DNA of 64,000 bases from contig NC_135570.1 in NCBI RefSeq assembly GCF_964340395.1, forward strand, positions 432,001 to 496,000, in the 5' to 3' direction. Shown in pieces: positions 37,588 through 50,395 of this stretch. The translations under genes were made by a program, and so were the position numbers. The notes beneath the pieces are model-generated. The model did not search any database. It saw only the letters and a program-made list of their open reading frames with translations, and was not told where the DNA came from. The stretch comes from Glandiceps talaboti. Taxonomy: Eukaryota > Hemichordata > Enteropneusta > Spengelidae. Numbering within the stretch: position 1 is the first letter of the stretch; the number at the start of each line of letters is the position of its first letter.

Positions 37588-39660
37588 ACAAGCGGCCACT
37601 CAAGTTGGTAGGAACAGCCAAGGTAAACTTTCATCCTCAGTGAAAGGTCTTGGAATAATATAAAATCAGTAAAGTATACGAACTTAATCAGACTCTATGA
37701 ATGGAGAAGAAATTACTTGATTGAGAAAATGTTTGACATTTTCCAAGGAAATATTACTATGTACAGTGCTAGCACCATTCGACCCTGCTGGTCCTAAAGT
37801 TCATTCCCCATATTCCATCGTTGGTGGCGCCCTAGTGCGTGCTGTCGCTATACGCGCTATATATCACTCAGCAAATCTGCCACAACACGACGATGCTGAC
37901 ATTGACAAGAGAGACGTCAGCGAAACTTTGGGAATTTATAGCTTCCAAGAATTTTTTTTGACTCTGTGAGTAGAAATTTTCATTACTATAATGTTTAGTT
38001 TGAAAGAGGTTAATGTTTGTAGTGAAGTCGGTAGAAATTTTTTTATTTTTTTGCGATTTTTAAAAAAAAATTTTGGCGAAAATTTCACAATATTCGCATC
38101 ATTAATTATAGAGACCATTATAAAACCCAGAACTAGCTACATGTATAAATGTAATTGTGAAACTGTTGTGTCTTTATATTATGCTAATTTGCTAAAGTGT
38201 ACAGTATGGTTAGTACGTATAGAAACCCTGTACCTATACCTGGATTGACGATTTCGACTAGTACTGTTACGTCAACAACTCGACGATGAATGCTCAGGTT
38301 ACAGTAGTTTAATTCAGCTTTTTAATTTTTTCCACTTTCAAATCCTTTTTCTTCTTTTTTTAAGTTTGAGTAGGTATAAAGTTTGTAGTTTTGCCTCACA
38401 AATAAGGCTGGGATTTATTTCATAAAGATCTAGTTGACAAGATTGTTATTGTTTAAATATAAAATCAACGGAGTACTACAGACTATTACATGTTTGTAAA
38501 ATCATATATAAGACACAAAAATGTGACAATACGAACGTCGCCGGAGGGGGGGGGGGTATTGTCCGACTTCACTTTCGCACTTCTAACCAAGTTTAGAAAA
38601 CTTTCACACCTTCAATGGCAGGTTCTGTATTTACTCTTGAGATGTTGATAAGTTGATTTAGTGCTGGGTTTCCAGTAGTATTTTAATGTGTTTGTTTACA
38701 TCAATGTTTTTTACATTGCATCGATCATAGTGGTGTGACCGGTACAATTTTTATCATGGTTTTACATCATATATAAACGTGTTGATGTCGCACTTGTGAA
38801 CGTTCATTTATGCGGGGAGGGAGAGGGTTTGTCCTAAATGGACGAAGTTCTTTTATATTGAGCTTGTGCGATAAGCGACCGACCCTGCCTGGCATAACAA
38901 TAGAGTACCATGACAGAGTACTAGTATATCGCCCTCTTTCGGCCATCTTACAAACAATCTTCAATTCCCAAACCAAAAAGTTTTCTGCGAGATATACACG
39001 ACGTGTCGTGCCACCCTACCATATATAAATTATATATAATCGTGAGTTCAAATAGTGCTGTTCCACATCCTACTTCCAGCAATGAGATCCAGACATAGGT
39101 ATTTATTAATGCAGTGCCTTCACACAAAGTCCCTGTGGTGGTGGTAGTAGTGGGAAATAACAAATGCCATTTTATTAAAACTATCAATGTGGTGGCAGTG
39201 GTGGGATTAAGTCCTTACCATAGATTCTGGGACTTGTGTCCTTTTCCATTTCTGATGGCATTTAAGCCATATTTTGAACTACTTTAATGGGGAGGGTTGT
39301 GTTTTAGAGAAAGAAAGTTGAGAGTGCCATTTTATAGCACGACAGAATCAGGGCAGGGTAACATTTTATGTAACAACCAAGTTGACTTTCTACCACTAGC
39401 AAAACTGATAGTTGTGTAAATCTCAGTATATTGAATACTTAAAGTATAAGATTTCAAATGAAGTACCTCCTCCAACAACAACAACAGCAACAACAACAAC
39501 AACAACAACAAAACAAATTGTAAAAATTATGAACTCAGGTTACTCTTTCATCAGCTAGTCATTCTAAGGCATAACGCGCAAGTTATGATATCACACATCA
39601 ACCCTTCATCAAACATACACAATAATATTAAAAGAATACCAATTATATTACAATTTCAAC
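37588..39660. other. Intergenic region between HERC4 promoter and probable STOX 3' UTR
   Basis: The plus-strand ORF 37721-37969 (82 codons) starts 150 bp beyond the HERC4 promoter motif, so it could belong to a divergent transcript, but I recognise no domain. A GTTGGTGGCGCC word lies near 37820, poly-G near 38547, a GGCCATCTTAC (YY1-like) near 38940, and a (CAA)n tract at about 39476-39513. Confidence 0.45.
39476..39513. repeat. (CAA)n microsatellite
   Basis: CAA/ACA triplets with one CAG interruption. Confidence 0.9.
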
Positions 39661-40361
39661 ACAAAATAGTTTATTGGAATTAAAGAAATAAATATGACAT
39701 GACAAAACCAACCTTGAAGATAATCGAGTCTGTTGACAGTCCTTACAATATGATAAAACTTACCATTTAAAATCAGAATGGGAAGACTCCCTAACTCCAT
39801 ACATAAAGTTACATGTGGCTATATTGACATTTATAGTTGGAGAAGTGGTGAATTAAAAAAAAAGACATGCTTACAATGGTCCATCTCTCACAAAAAATAA
39901 AAAACTCTGGGTTAGGGTATATTTTCCAGGACCACACATTTCATAAAAAGAAAAATAACACAACAGAATAATCCCTTGTACAATCTGGGTGAACTTGTGA
40001 TTTCTTTTAACAGCCTGAGAGGTCTCTAAAACAATGGATGAAAATGGTACCATTTTACATGGAGTGTATTATTGTTATAATTTATAAGTCAAAGGTTGAC
40101 AAATTTGTCAGTCATTTTGGTTTCAAACAAATAGCAACACATTTGTTTCAATCAGCCTTAGTAGAAGGCTGGATGGTGAACTTCTTACTCCACTCATCCT
40201 GCAAACCCAATGAATGAAAACTTAGTACATTTCATATATACCATGGGTAAAAGCTGATTGGTTGATTGTGGCACATGATGGCCACCTTGAGTTGCACACA
40301 GGTCACACAAGTGGCAAACTGAATATCGAAAGAGTTACTACATAAACTGAAAAATAAAACC

Positions 40362-40475
40362 ATTTCCATCCACCTCAAGTCTAGTTTGTTAGATCACAGA
40401 CCGACCGTACATGAGTAAGGATTTCCATCCACCTCGAGTCTAGTTTGTAAGATCACAGACCGTACACGAGTAAGG
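40362..40475. repeat. 59-bp direct duplication
   Basis: Two copies beginning ATTTCCATCCACCTCRAGTC and containing AGATCACAGACCG and GAGTAAGG. Confidence 0.85.
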
Positions 40476-42345
40476 GTCTATGGTTAGATAGGATGTGTCA
40501 TGCCCATGGAGAAGAGAAGGCTTCAAGAGATGACACAATACCTTACAGTCAGTCTACCTTGAGTCTTCAAGGGCTGAAAATAATAATTTATCAAAACTCC
40601 TAATTTCTGGATGTTTGCAGGGAATTTTCTCTTGTCTACTTTAATATACTGAAATGTTTTGTTTTTTGGAAGTTTTATGTTGACACTATAACAACAGGAT
40701 ACTGGGTACAGATTACAGATAAAGCATAAACCAATGAATGTCTACACAAACCTTAGTAACTATAGTAGAAAAAAGAATTCAATATATACACAGGGCAGTT
40801 ATCAACATCAGACAGACTGAAAACTTTCATTTCCACAGTTTGTCAAAATTCTACTACTCAAAATGGTTACTACACTAAATTTGGGGACAAAACCGTAAAC
40901 ATTACTGAAATTGACAAATTAGTTATTGTCTTCTTCTGTGCTGAAAGTTCTAAACTGTGTCGAGTTTTTGACCAATTCTCTTGCCTTTTAGCCAGCCTCA
41001 TATATTTGGTTGATTATTTACTTGTCTTTGTTACTAAAATTTATTTAAAAACCCACAACTGTTTGATCACACTAATTCTACTCGTACTAGGTTAATCTTG
41101 CTTAAAATAGCCATTTTGGGTTGCAAATGTGCTAGACTGCAATTACTCACTTTAAGAGGGGCAAGAAAGGAGAAAATAATATTCAATAATTGTTTGTTTA
41201 TTTTTGGTTTTGTGTATGTTATTCTCCTGGGTAGTAGATGAGAGGGTTTATGAGTTAACCTGATGTAAGATTTGGTGATGATGTAGTGCAATTTGACAGT
41301 AAGGAACAAGTGAAACCTGTCACACCCTTCTCTTCCTACATCTCCTCTGCCTTCTGTTTTTAAATGAAAACTTTTATAATTTCCAGTTAGTGAGAAGTTT
41401 AGGATTACTGTCATTATATTTCAAAAGCATGTACGGCAAAATCAATCTTTCATCTGATTTAGAGGAATAACATACACAAATAAAAATAACAACCACAGTT
41501 AAACAAATAATTCATTACTCAACCCAACCATAAATGCCCCTCTGTAATTGTTCACAAATCTAGGCACATGTGGCTGCAGTTATCTATAAATCAGCATATC
41601 AATGCACCTACATATATGTCATACGAAAACATTTCCATGATTAGTTTTCAAATTTTTGCAATTTCTTATCATAAAACAGTAAAAATTGACTTTTTTATTC
41701 CTATAAGAACTCACTTTTTTGATCTACATTGATAAATTCTAGCACCATTTGTCACACATTTTAACTTCAAATCTCTCCAGCATGAAAAGATACAAAAGCG
41801 TATATGAGCTTTCACCTTTGACCCCAACGGACAAGGCAAGAGAGCGTGTGCTAGAAACAGGGCGGTCATAAAACAACTATTCAGTCAATAACTAAATTCT
41901 GACACAAAAAAGACACAAATGAAAGTAGAAATTCATGCAAAATATATACAGAAAAATTAAAATTTCACTTTCTTAAACTTTGCATCAACAAGGCTGATAT
42001 AAAGCTAATAGATTGAGTTTTTTCGCATAAATGACAGCGTAAACAACCAATTAACTAAAAAATAAAATCTTCACCATCCTGAGCAATACAAAATAATCTC
42101 AAATCATAGTACTATTTGGGTGCTTATTTTTTTCAGAAGGATAAAACTTCTCCAAAAAATTAACAGCATGTAACAAATTTATTCATGAACACTGTTTGTT
42201 TGTAACCTATCACTCTAATTTTTGTCTACAATTTCTAAATTTTGCAACTAACACTAATGTTAGTAAATGTCGTACCACTTAGCAATATTCTTTAAAAGTC
42301 GATGTCCAACATTCTGCATTGCACCACATGAAATTCTTCCCTACT

Positions 42346-42423
42346 ACTATGTAGGTGGCGCTCTTCAAGTTCAGTATCAATGTCCACTGCACCAAATCAT
42401 ATTCCCATCACTAGGTGGCGCTC
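42346..42423 (+). promoter_or_regulatory. Two CTCF-like motifs 60 bp apart
   Basis: TATGTAGGTGGCGCTCTTCA at 42349-42368 and CATCACTAGGTGGCGCTCTT at 42406-42425. The second fits the bilaterian CTCF core (CCASYAGRKGGCRS) except at its first base. Both share AGGTGGCGCTCTTCA in the same orientation, exactly 60 bp apart. Confidence 0.4.
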
Positions 42424-42714
42424 TTCAGAGTCAACTTTTCACCATACGACATTTGTTTCCTCATAGAGGGTTCAATAGTTCCATGTGAACACATACTGAT
42501 ACAAAACACATGACAAGTCTACAACTTTGTGACAGTGCCTGTCGACTGAATTATTATTAAATCTTCCAAAAAAAATGTTTCATTTTCTCTTTCACAAACA
42601 GTATGTGGTCGTTATGTACAATAAAGAGATGGCCAACTTGAAGGTCAATTGTATAGCTATGCAGGAAACCAACATGATTTCACATAAATACATATTGATT
42701 ACCTTTGTTTTAAG

Positions 42715-42861
42715 CACTTTAATATCTGGATTCACGTTGGTCCAGTTTGCAACTGTAAGTCCCCACTTTAATATCTGGATTCACGTTGGTCCAGTTTGCA
42801 ACTCTAAGTCCCCACTTTAATATCTGGATTCACGTTGGTCCAGTTTGCAACTGTAAGTCCC
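42715..42861. repeat. 49-bp tandem repeat, 3 copies
   Basis: Unit CACTTTAATATCTGGATTCA, CGTTGGTCCAGTTTGCAACT, GTAAGTCCC. Confidence 0.95.
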
Positions 42862-43905
42862 TTTCATTTAGTCCCTTTCATATATACCATCATTTTGAGG
42901 GTGACCAATATTGTCATCAGTCTCTTCTGTACTGAACTGTTTCTCTTGTGGCCTATTGGTATATGTATCACAAAACAACTCTTGCTTCACTAATAATCAT
43001 AGAAAAAACTTTAAAACTTATTCAGGGAGAAAACTTATCTTTGAGAGTTATAACTGGAGTGAATTGGCGCATGAAGAAAATATATACAGAATATTAACAC
43101 CATAGGCTTAACACTACACCAAGAACTGAAATATATCCATTGGACATTTGAATAATTACTGTACATCTTATACTAGCAGACACTTTTTTTAACGTAACAA
43201 GTTAGCTAATCAGAAACTTCTTGGGTGATGGAGGGTTTGGGGGATTGGAGGGTCACTACCACATAGGTGTATGATACACAAACCATTCCACAGTCAGGCT
43301 GAAATATATTACATCTGCTAAAGTCTCTATCACCGATCATAGCAAGATTTTTTCACACGATTCAAATTTTCATGTCACGTTTTCCAGGCAATCTATGTGG
43401 ATTTTATACATCCCAAGGTCAAAGTTGAATTTAAAGTGGTGTGCATATATATCAATGTGCTACTGCTGGCAGACATGCTGTTGCTATGACAACAAAACAT
43501 ATGTTCCTCCTCTTTGCTTTTGAAGGAAACAATGTGGCAATCTTACAACTCACTATACTAGTTATACTTGAGGAAATTCACATACTGTCCACAATATGCT
43601 AAATGAATTGAATAATATATATATCCAGATTTGCCATTTTCATACTTTTTGATTCCAATACTTTGGATGCATAACAATGACAATGACTTTACATGTTTTC
43701 TCAGATTTTGTTCCATCTTTGAGAGGGTTAAAGGTCACACCAAGGTCAAAGGTCCCTGCAAGGATATGCAGTCATGTCCAACCTAGTGCTCATAGCGTAA
43801 TTCCTCCAAGATGATTTTCATTATGACCATTACTTTAAGATGATTAAATGTAAGTGTAAGGTTAAAGGTCAGAGGTCATCAAAGGTCATGCAAGAGGGAA
43901 TCAAC

Positions 43906-46604
43906 TCATAGCACTTGAAGTGCTTCATGCTGGCGTGGCTGTGTGAGATCTTTGTGTTGATGGTCTTTTGTCACTTGAGTTATTTCTCTCTCAGTGGATT
44001 CAGGAGTGCTACCCCCTGATTTGGAAGGACGATTGGCAACTACAGCAGGTGTGTTGTTACCGTTACCGTTACTGTTACCATTACCATGTTTCAATTTAGG
44101 AATCATACTTGGTCTATCTTTCTCATAAAATCCACCATTTTTACTTTTCTGTATGTGTGATTTCACATTTGGGGTTTCAAAATCTTTCAGTTCAATTCCT
44201 TCTGGAATACAGTAGCTCAGTCTTTTCTCTCGAAGTTGATCATAGGTCATGTGTTCAATTGGAGAAGTACTGTGGCGACTTAGTGCTATCGAACCACGCG
44301 GCGAATTAAAACCACTGTCACAGGCAGAACTTGAGAAACTTTCACTGGCTTGGTGTGTTGTGTCTTTGTGAGGAGTTACATCTTTCCTAATAACTGTTGA
44401 TGCTGTTGAATCAGTACTTAAATTGGACGGGGTCTCATCATGTTCGATGAAGTCTCTAGGAAGAGGTGATTTATCTCTCTGACTGCGGTTTGCATCCAAT
44501 GATTGTTGAGATGCCCTCTCACGGTCTAATGACATCTGTGATTCCTGACTCTCTCTGATCGGTGAAAGACGCATATGGTGTTCATCATATTCCTGACCAG
44601 GAACAGGAACAGGAACAGCACCGGTTGTCAAATCGATTGAGATGTTATGCGGTTCCTGGAAATCCTCTGGAAGTGGCATATCGAGAAGATCATGATTGAC
44701 GACTAATGGTGGTGTCACGCACTCACGTTCATCCTCATAATATTCAGCTTCCCCAGTGTCTGCACGCTCTACACGTACAAACGTATCTGATATCGGTCTG
44801 TGACGAGTATAATAGTCATCCTGGTCACTTGTGAATGTGTCTGTACTATCGTCAACACGAGATTCAATGTCACGAATAATCTTTGCAGCATCTCGCTTAA
44901 TTGAGCGATAACGACTGTGGCGGTCTCGGCTATCTTCAGTAGGAGTTGTAAAATCAGAATCCATTGTGTCATGATCTGCCGTTGCTTTTCTTGGGGATTG
45001 TGCCAATGCTTTGTCAGCTTTGCCACGATGGGAATGCCTATTATTATCACTGGTTGTCAACTCAGATGAATCAACACCTTCCTGGGTATAGATTTCATTA
45101 CTCCAGTGTTTTCCACTTCGCATTTCTTTGTTTTCATCTCTGTTGATAGGAAGTTTCCGTACATATTCTGCAGTGCGTTGCTGTTGTATGGTGCGTAACC
45201 TTACTTCACGTGGATCAGACTTGGGACGTTCTTTGGCAGATGATCGTTTTGGTCTAGTACTTGTAACACCATTCACAACAGGTTCTTTTTCATTATTTTT
45301 CTTCAGTGCCTCCCCTTCTTTATCACGTAGATATTTCCATGGGTTTTCTTTGTGTTTCTTAGAATACTGCTTACGTAACTGTTCTGATACAGCCTTTGTA
45401 CGACACTTCTCATCATACATTTTTGTCGGTAAGATAAATTCTGCTTCACTCTCTGGAAGAGGGTCTGTATCCTCTTTTTTCTTGTAAACTTTGTGTTTTT
45501 TTTCTTTTGAAGTTGAGGGGTCAGGAATGTGTTCAACTGTATTACTAATCATGACCCGGTCCTTTTTTGGACTCGCCTTCACATTTGCTTCGATTCCATT
45601 CAAACCTGCATCATATTTCCCTCTTTTATCTCCTTTGGCGTTTGCTGCTTTCTGTTTCATTTCTTGAACAATCTGAGCCATATTCTCTGGTGGAAACTGA
45701 GCTGAGTAATTATGCAGCTCAATAATCTTCTTCTCTTTAGTTTCCTTCGTACCTCTTTTTTCATCTTTCTCTTTTTCTTTCTCCTTCTCTTTGTCCTGTT
45801 CTTTTCCTTTTTCTTTCTCTTTCCTATCATCAATCTTTTTTCCTTTCTTTCCAAAACTCTTCCGGAATAATTTGCCAAAACCAAAGGCATTTCCACAACT
45901 ATCAGCAACACGTGAAGCTTCTGAATCAGAACCGAAGTTTGACATCTGTGTTCCTGTTGTTTGCGTAGTAGTTGCTTGTGCACGCATTGATCTTGATCTC
46001 TGAACATTTGTGTTAGAAGTTTGTTGACCTTTCTTTTCTTTGAGAGAGTTACTTCTCTGCAGTGATGATGATCTACTACGTACAGGAATACTGGAGCCAT
46101 TTTGTGACTCGCGAACTGACAGATTTGGGGGCAGTGATTTGGATCTTGGAGATGTTCCTCCCTCTTTTTTGCGAGTCTGTGTCCCTTTACTTGTTATCAT
46201 ATTAGCACCATGAACACTATGTCGTACAGGTTTATGGCTCTTTGCTGTACGATCATCAGAACCACCGGAATGACTAGACATTGGACTCGTGTTAACTGAA
46301 TCTGCAGCGGCTTTCAATTCTTGCTCATGAAAATACATGAAATCTTCTGGCGTGACTATAAAATAACCCTCGCCAGTGTGACAAACTTTCTGCTCCTTTA
46401 TCAGGTGAGAGAATGACTTTCTCAAGATTTCTTCACTTGGTAGTTTGACATCACCATAACAGTCTGTTAATTTCTCACGTATTTTCTCCATTGTGGCAAC
46501 ATATTTCCTTTTGTTTAGCTCAGCAATAATAAGACATAAAACCTCTGTAAGTGGTATGAATTGAGATTGTGGCACTGGAGTGAATTCAATTGGTTCCACA
46601 TCAC
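43906..46604 (-). CDS. STOX: Storkhead-box (STOX1/2) protein, 3' coding exon
   Basis: Minus-strand terminal exon. Acceptor TTTATTACAG|GTGATGTGG at 46604/46605, stop TGA at 43908-43906. Residues counted from the GTG codon at 46599, which is an internal Val and not a start: 897. The first block, GDVEPIEFTPVPQSQFIPLT then EVLCLIIAELN, to GEGYFIVTPEDF (residue 87) is the storkhead winged helix; vertebrate STOX1/2 read GDV..PISQSQFIPLGE and GYFIVTPQTYF at the same places. Further STOX hallmarks are the Ser/Arg-rich linker, a basic FGFGKLFRKSFGKKGKK patch (239-255), a Lys/Glu-rich run (256-290), NYSAQFPPE (297-305) and DSGFNSPRG (761-769). Family members are nuclear/cytoplasmic DNA-binding regulators (Drosophila knockout, C. 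elegans HAM-1). The start codon and 5' exon or exons are absent. It equals STOX1 and STOX2 about equally. Confidence 0.92.
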
Positions 46605-49455
46605 CTGTAATAAAACAGACAAAACTTCATAAGTTTCTTAAACAAAAAACAGACAAAAATTCATTTTCTCAAATTTTGAAACAAAACAGTACTGTAGTTT
46701 ATTTAAGCAAGTTTACAGTATATTTTACTTGATTTAATTTTCACTGAAAAGTTTGTTAACCTACTCCACTTCGACTTGGTTTACAAACTTGACAAAAGAT
46801 ACAAATAAATTCATTATTTTACTGTTTTTTTTCAGCAGCAAAAGTGAAGAAAGAATGCTCAGAGAAAATTACTTCACTGTCACGAGAACAGCTGTTAAAA
46901 GCATTGAAATATTAAATTCTTAACATATGAAGACGTGGGTTATTGAACAACAAACTGTTCAAGGGTGAATTCTAATCAAACACCTCATGTAACACAAAAA
47001 GAATCTAAGGTTCTGGAAATGTTATTTCATTTTTTGTTGTTTGTTTGTTTTTTTCATTTGATGAGGAAATATGTCAGCTTGACCGACACAACATTCAGTA
47101 GATGCAATTATTGATTTTTATTTTTTACCACACAGGTTGACACTTTTTTCAATGTATTGCTCTCAACTTTGAAAGGCAAAGATCCAACAATGTCATACCT
47201 CCCACTGTTCAAATAATCCATGCACTATAAATCAACATCTGTTGAAGACTACATTTTCTGAATAACAGCAATATACTTCTACTCCTTTCTAATATAACTG
47301 TAACAGCAGGCCAGGTACATGTACGTTCTATTCACTAATATTTTTCACCAGAGAGGGCAGACTCCAAAATTGCTCCAGGTTGATTTCTTATTTCTGACAC
47401 AAGAGGGAGAACTCACAAATCTGTCCCTAAGCAATCTCTCACCTGTGACTACCTAACTGGAGACTGAGTAATCAATAAATTGCCTATAAAGGTTTTTTCT
47501 CAATTGCAGTCAGAGATCGCTGCGGGTGTTTTAACCCAAGACTATATTTGCATTAGTTTGCAGGTGGAATGAAGATACTGGTAAGATGAGTCACTCAAGT
47601 ATGAGGCTACATCGTACCTCAATGTTTAGATATATTATTGTGCTAATTTTTTTCCTTTTCAGCTAAAAGGAAATATAGGAGTTGTACAAAATGACCTTAC
47701 CGCTGTGCATCAGGGATGAGTTGTAACATGGATACTTGGTTGACATGAATGTCTTTACCTCAATAAGTTAGTACACCTTAGGCAGGCGGTGTAAAAGATA
47801 AGTTAGGATTACAGCTAAAATTTAGTGTTAAAACAGTAGTCCTGCAAAGCTACACAAAAACCTAGTCCAGAACACAAGAATGATTCTATGTAATCCTTAT
47901 GGCTCCATAGATAAGAAAACACTAATGCAAGAATCTGGGATTGAAACACTGGCCTTTAAATTTGTAAATTAGAAGAAAGTGACAATGATTGCAACTTTTT
48001 CTTTCATGATAAAATTGTTACAGGTAAAGTGTGTTACAAAAACACAAAATGTCCACAGGTTTTCAGCAAAATTTTAGATTAAGAAAGACAATTTAACTTG
48101 CCATTGGAACTTTTTTCTTCATAATAATTCCTTTTCTTTCATATTAAAAATTGCTCGGGGTCAACATCACGAATTACAAAGATGCGTCATCCTCTGCAAA
48201 CTTTCTGTTAACCATATTTGGATATGCTTATTTGCATATATGTGATGATCAAAATTATTGACAAGTTTAGTACAACAGTTTTCTAAAACTAATTATAACC
48301 GACAAAAATGACTACTTATCATTCATGAACTGAATTCCTTTCTTAGTTAACTTTGAAAAGTACAATTTCCCAGAATAGGCTGAAAGGATAACAATTTTCA
48401 GATTGATTAAAATTTGACTAATCTAAAAAGGCAGATATTTAACGTTGCGTGACAGGAGGCCATTACCCAAAAATCTCATAAAAAATTGAAATATTATTGA
48501 AAGAGGATTTTTTTTTGTTGCTGACAAAAACACAGTAACACACCTCTGGTTTTTAATTGAATGAAAGTATTTATTGAAACACCAATAGGATTATCTATAA
48601 AACTCTGCTTCTATTTCCATTGTTGAATTCATCGATTTCAAACCCTATACAATTCATTGTGGTGTAATGAACAGTGGTCACACGTCACAACGTTTTTATT
48701 CAGTGCAACTTTTTTAATCATGATGTTTCACCTTTACGTTAATGTCATTCCATTAAACATTTCCTGGATACACCTAATCTAACAACAGTTACGTTTTTCC
48801 TGGCACTTTCATACCTTGAACAATACCATCTATAGAGCCACACACACACACCATTCAGTTTTAAAACTGTAGACTCTATGTAATCAGAAATTTTTCTGTC
48901 AAAAGGGCATATCATGCAAATCTATTGTAACGGCTCTTTTCAATACAAATTTCCATCGGAATGTAGATTTCAGAATTTAATTTGTAAACCTTAAATATAT
49001 GCAATGATTGATGAAACTGTCAATCATGAATTCGTAAGTGTTTTAATAGTCGTTAGTTTATTTAAGCGAGAGTGCATCTGCAGCTCCTTTTCATTAGTAA
49101 ACATTAGTCCATTTCCTAAAAATCACGTATGCATATTTACTCACTGAGTGAAACATACACGACTTGAATATGAATAACGCATTACAATGTACAGCACTTA
49201 AAACCAACGAAAAGCTGAAAATTAAAACTGCTGCACCACTTCAATTTTCCACTAAAAATGATACTTTTAATGATGTAAACCAAAATATGATGATTTTATA
49301 TTTCAATGAATATGAAAAGTTGATCAGGTTTATCTAAAATTATAAATTATAAAAAATATATGAAATAGATTTTTAATGAGTATCAAAATGAGAAATATTG
49401 ATCAAGTTTACATAAAATTGAATAAATTGTAAAATATATGACAACATTATTAAAG
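46605..49455 (-). other. Probable STOX intron, proximal part
   Basis: Upstream of the STOX exon acceptor. AT-rich, no tandem array, no recognisable exon on either strand. Confidence 0.5.
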
Positions 49456-49731
49456 TGGCCATGTGGATGAGGATTGGGTATTTATTTTGGATTTTTCATT
49501 TACAAAACAAATTATTTTATCATGGCTTCCTACTTGAAAAATCGATATGAAACAAAATTGAATAGTACAATTACAATAACAAACATTTTACACGTTTATT
49601 TTTTAATCTTTTTTGCAATTTATTGCATTACAAACAAGGACTTGGCATATTGATTTTACAAGTAGGAAGCAATGATAAAATTGTTTTATAAATTAAAAAT
49701 CCAAATAAATACTAAATCCTCATCTAGGCCA
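49456..49731. mobile_element. Foldback element family B
   Basis: Inverted arms: TGGATGAGGATTGGGTATTT, ATTTTGGATTTTTCATTTAC, TATTTTATCATGGCTTCCTA on the left and TAGGAAGCAATGATAAAATT, TAAATTAAAAATCCAAATAA, CTAAATCCTCATCTAGGCCA on the right. About 276 bp, non-coding. A single arm of the same family lies at 14849-14932, which shows that it is dispersed. Confidence 0.75.
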
Positions 49732-49817
49732 AAATAAAATGTCACACAATAACATTTGAATAATTTGAATAGCAAGTACGCCTAGAGATACTGAAAAGTT
49801 CCTTTTCACATAATAAC

Positions 49818-50395
49818 TTTTTGACTAGAGTGACATTTGGATATGACAAGTTGAGAATGCTTCTAACAGCCTTTACATCAGCCTGTAGGATTTTGATATT
49901 CACATTTTGGTATAAAACCCTGTGAATGATTTGTCAGTTATTGATACAACATTTCTATGAAGGTACAACAATTTGTGAAGAATTTGTTAGTCTTTGACTG
50001 GTATGGCATTTGAATTTAAGAATGAAAATTTATGGTATGAAACTTTGTACAATTTTTACATTTGGGTACGACAATTTGTGAATGATTGGTGAATCTTGGA
50101 GTCTGATATAGCATTTACATTTGGGTACGACAATTTGTGAATGATTGGTGAATCTTGGAGTTTGATATGACATTTACATTTGAGTATAAACGTTTGTGAA
50201 TGATCGCTCAGCCTCTGTGTCTGGTACAACGGCGACATATACAGTTGGATATGAAAATTTGTAGATGATTTATTGGTTTTTAAGTCTAGTACAACATTGG
50301 CATTTGGGTACGGCAATTTGTGAATGATTCGTCAGCCTTTGACTCGAGGTATGGCATTTGTATTCATGTACGACAATTTCTGAATGACTTATCAG
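49818..50395. repeat. Old degenerate tandem array, about 60-bp unit, roughly 9 copies
   Basis: Recurring phrase CATTTGGGTACGACAATTTG then TGAATGATTGGTGAATCTT, with 59-62 bp spacing. The two copies near 50060 and 50120 are near-identical, while outer copies are strongly diverged. No coding meaning. Confidence 0.75.

Larger units (their letters stand above)
39661..43905 (-). other. STOX 3' flank, probable long 3' UTR
   Basis: A 4.2-kb AT-rich stretch immediately 3' of the STOX stop codon, with no recognisable exon on either strand and few tandem repeats. AATAAA on the minus strand occurs at 39675-39670 and at several nearer positions (for example near 41040, 41196 and 42176), so the UTR end cannot be fixed. 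It also contains a 59-bp duplication at 40362-40475, a 49-bp triple repeat at 42715-42861, two CTCF-like motifs and nuclear-receptor half-sites. Confidence 0.4.

Noticed and set aside
37721-37969. 82-codon plus-strand ORF upstream of HERC4 as a divergent gene
   Set aside because: No recognisable domain and no support beyond its position near the promoter. Kept only as a remark.
45128-46100. Overlapping ORFs on both strands inside the STOX exon (119, 147 and 93 codons)
   Set aside because: Shadow frames of the STOX reading frame, especially of its Lys/Glu-rich segment.
46597-46599. GTG at 46599 as a start codon for the STOX reading frame
   Set aside because: It follows the acceptor by five bases and is the conserved Val of GDV. 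The true start is in an upstream exon.
47340-47372. CTCF-like CACCAGAGAGGGCAG
   Set aside because: The spacing within the core is one base too long for the consensus.
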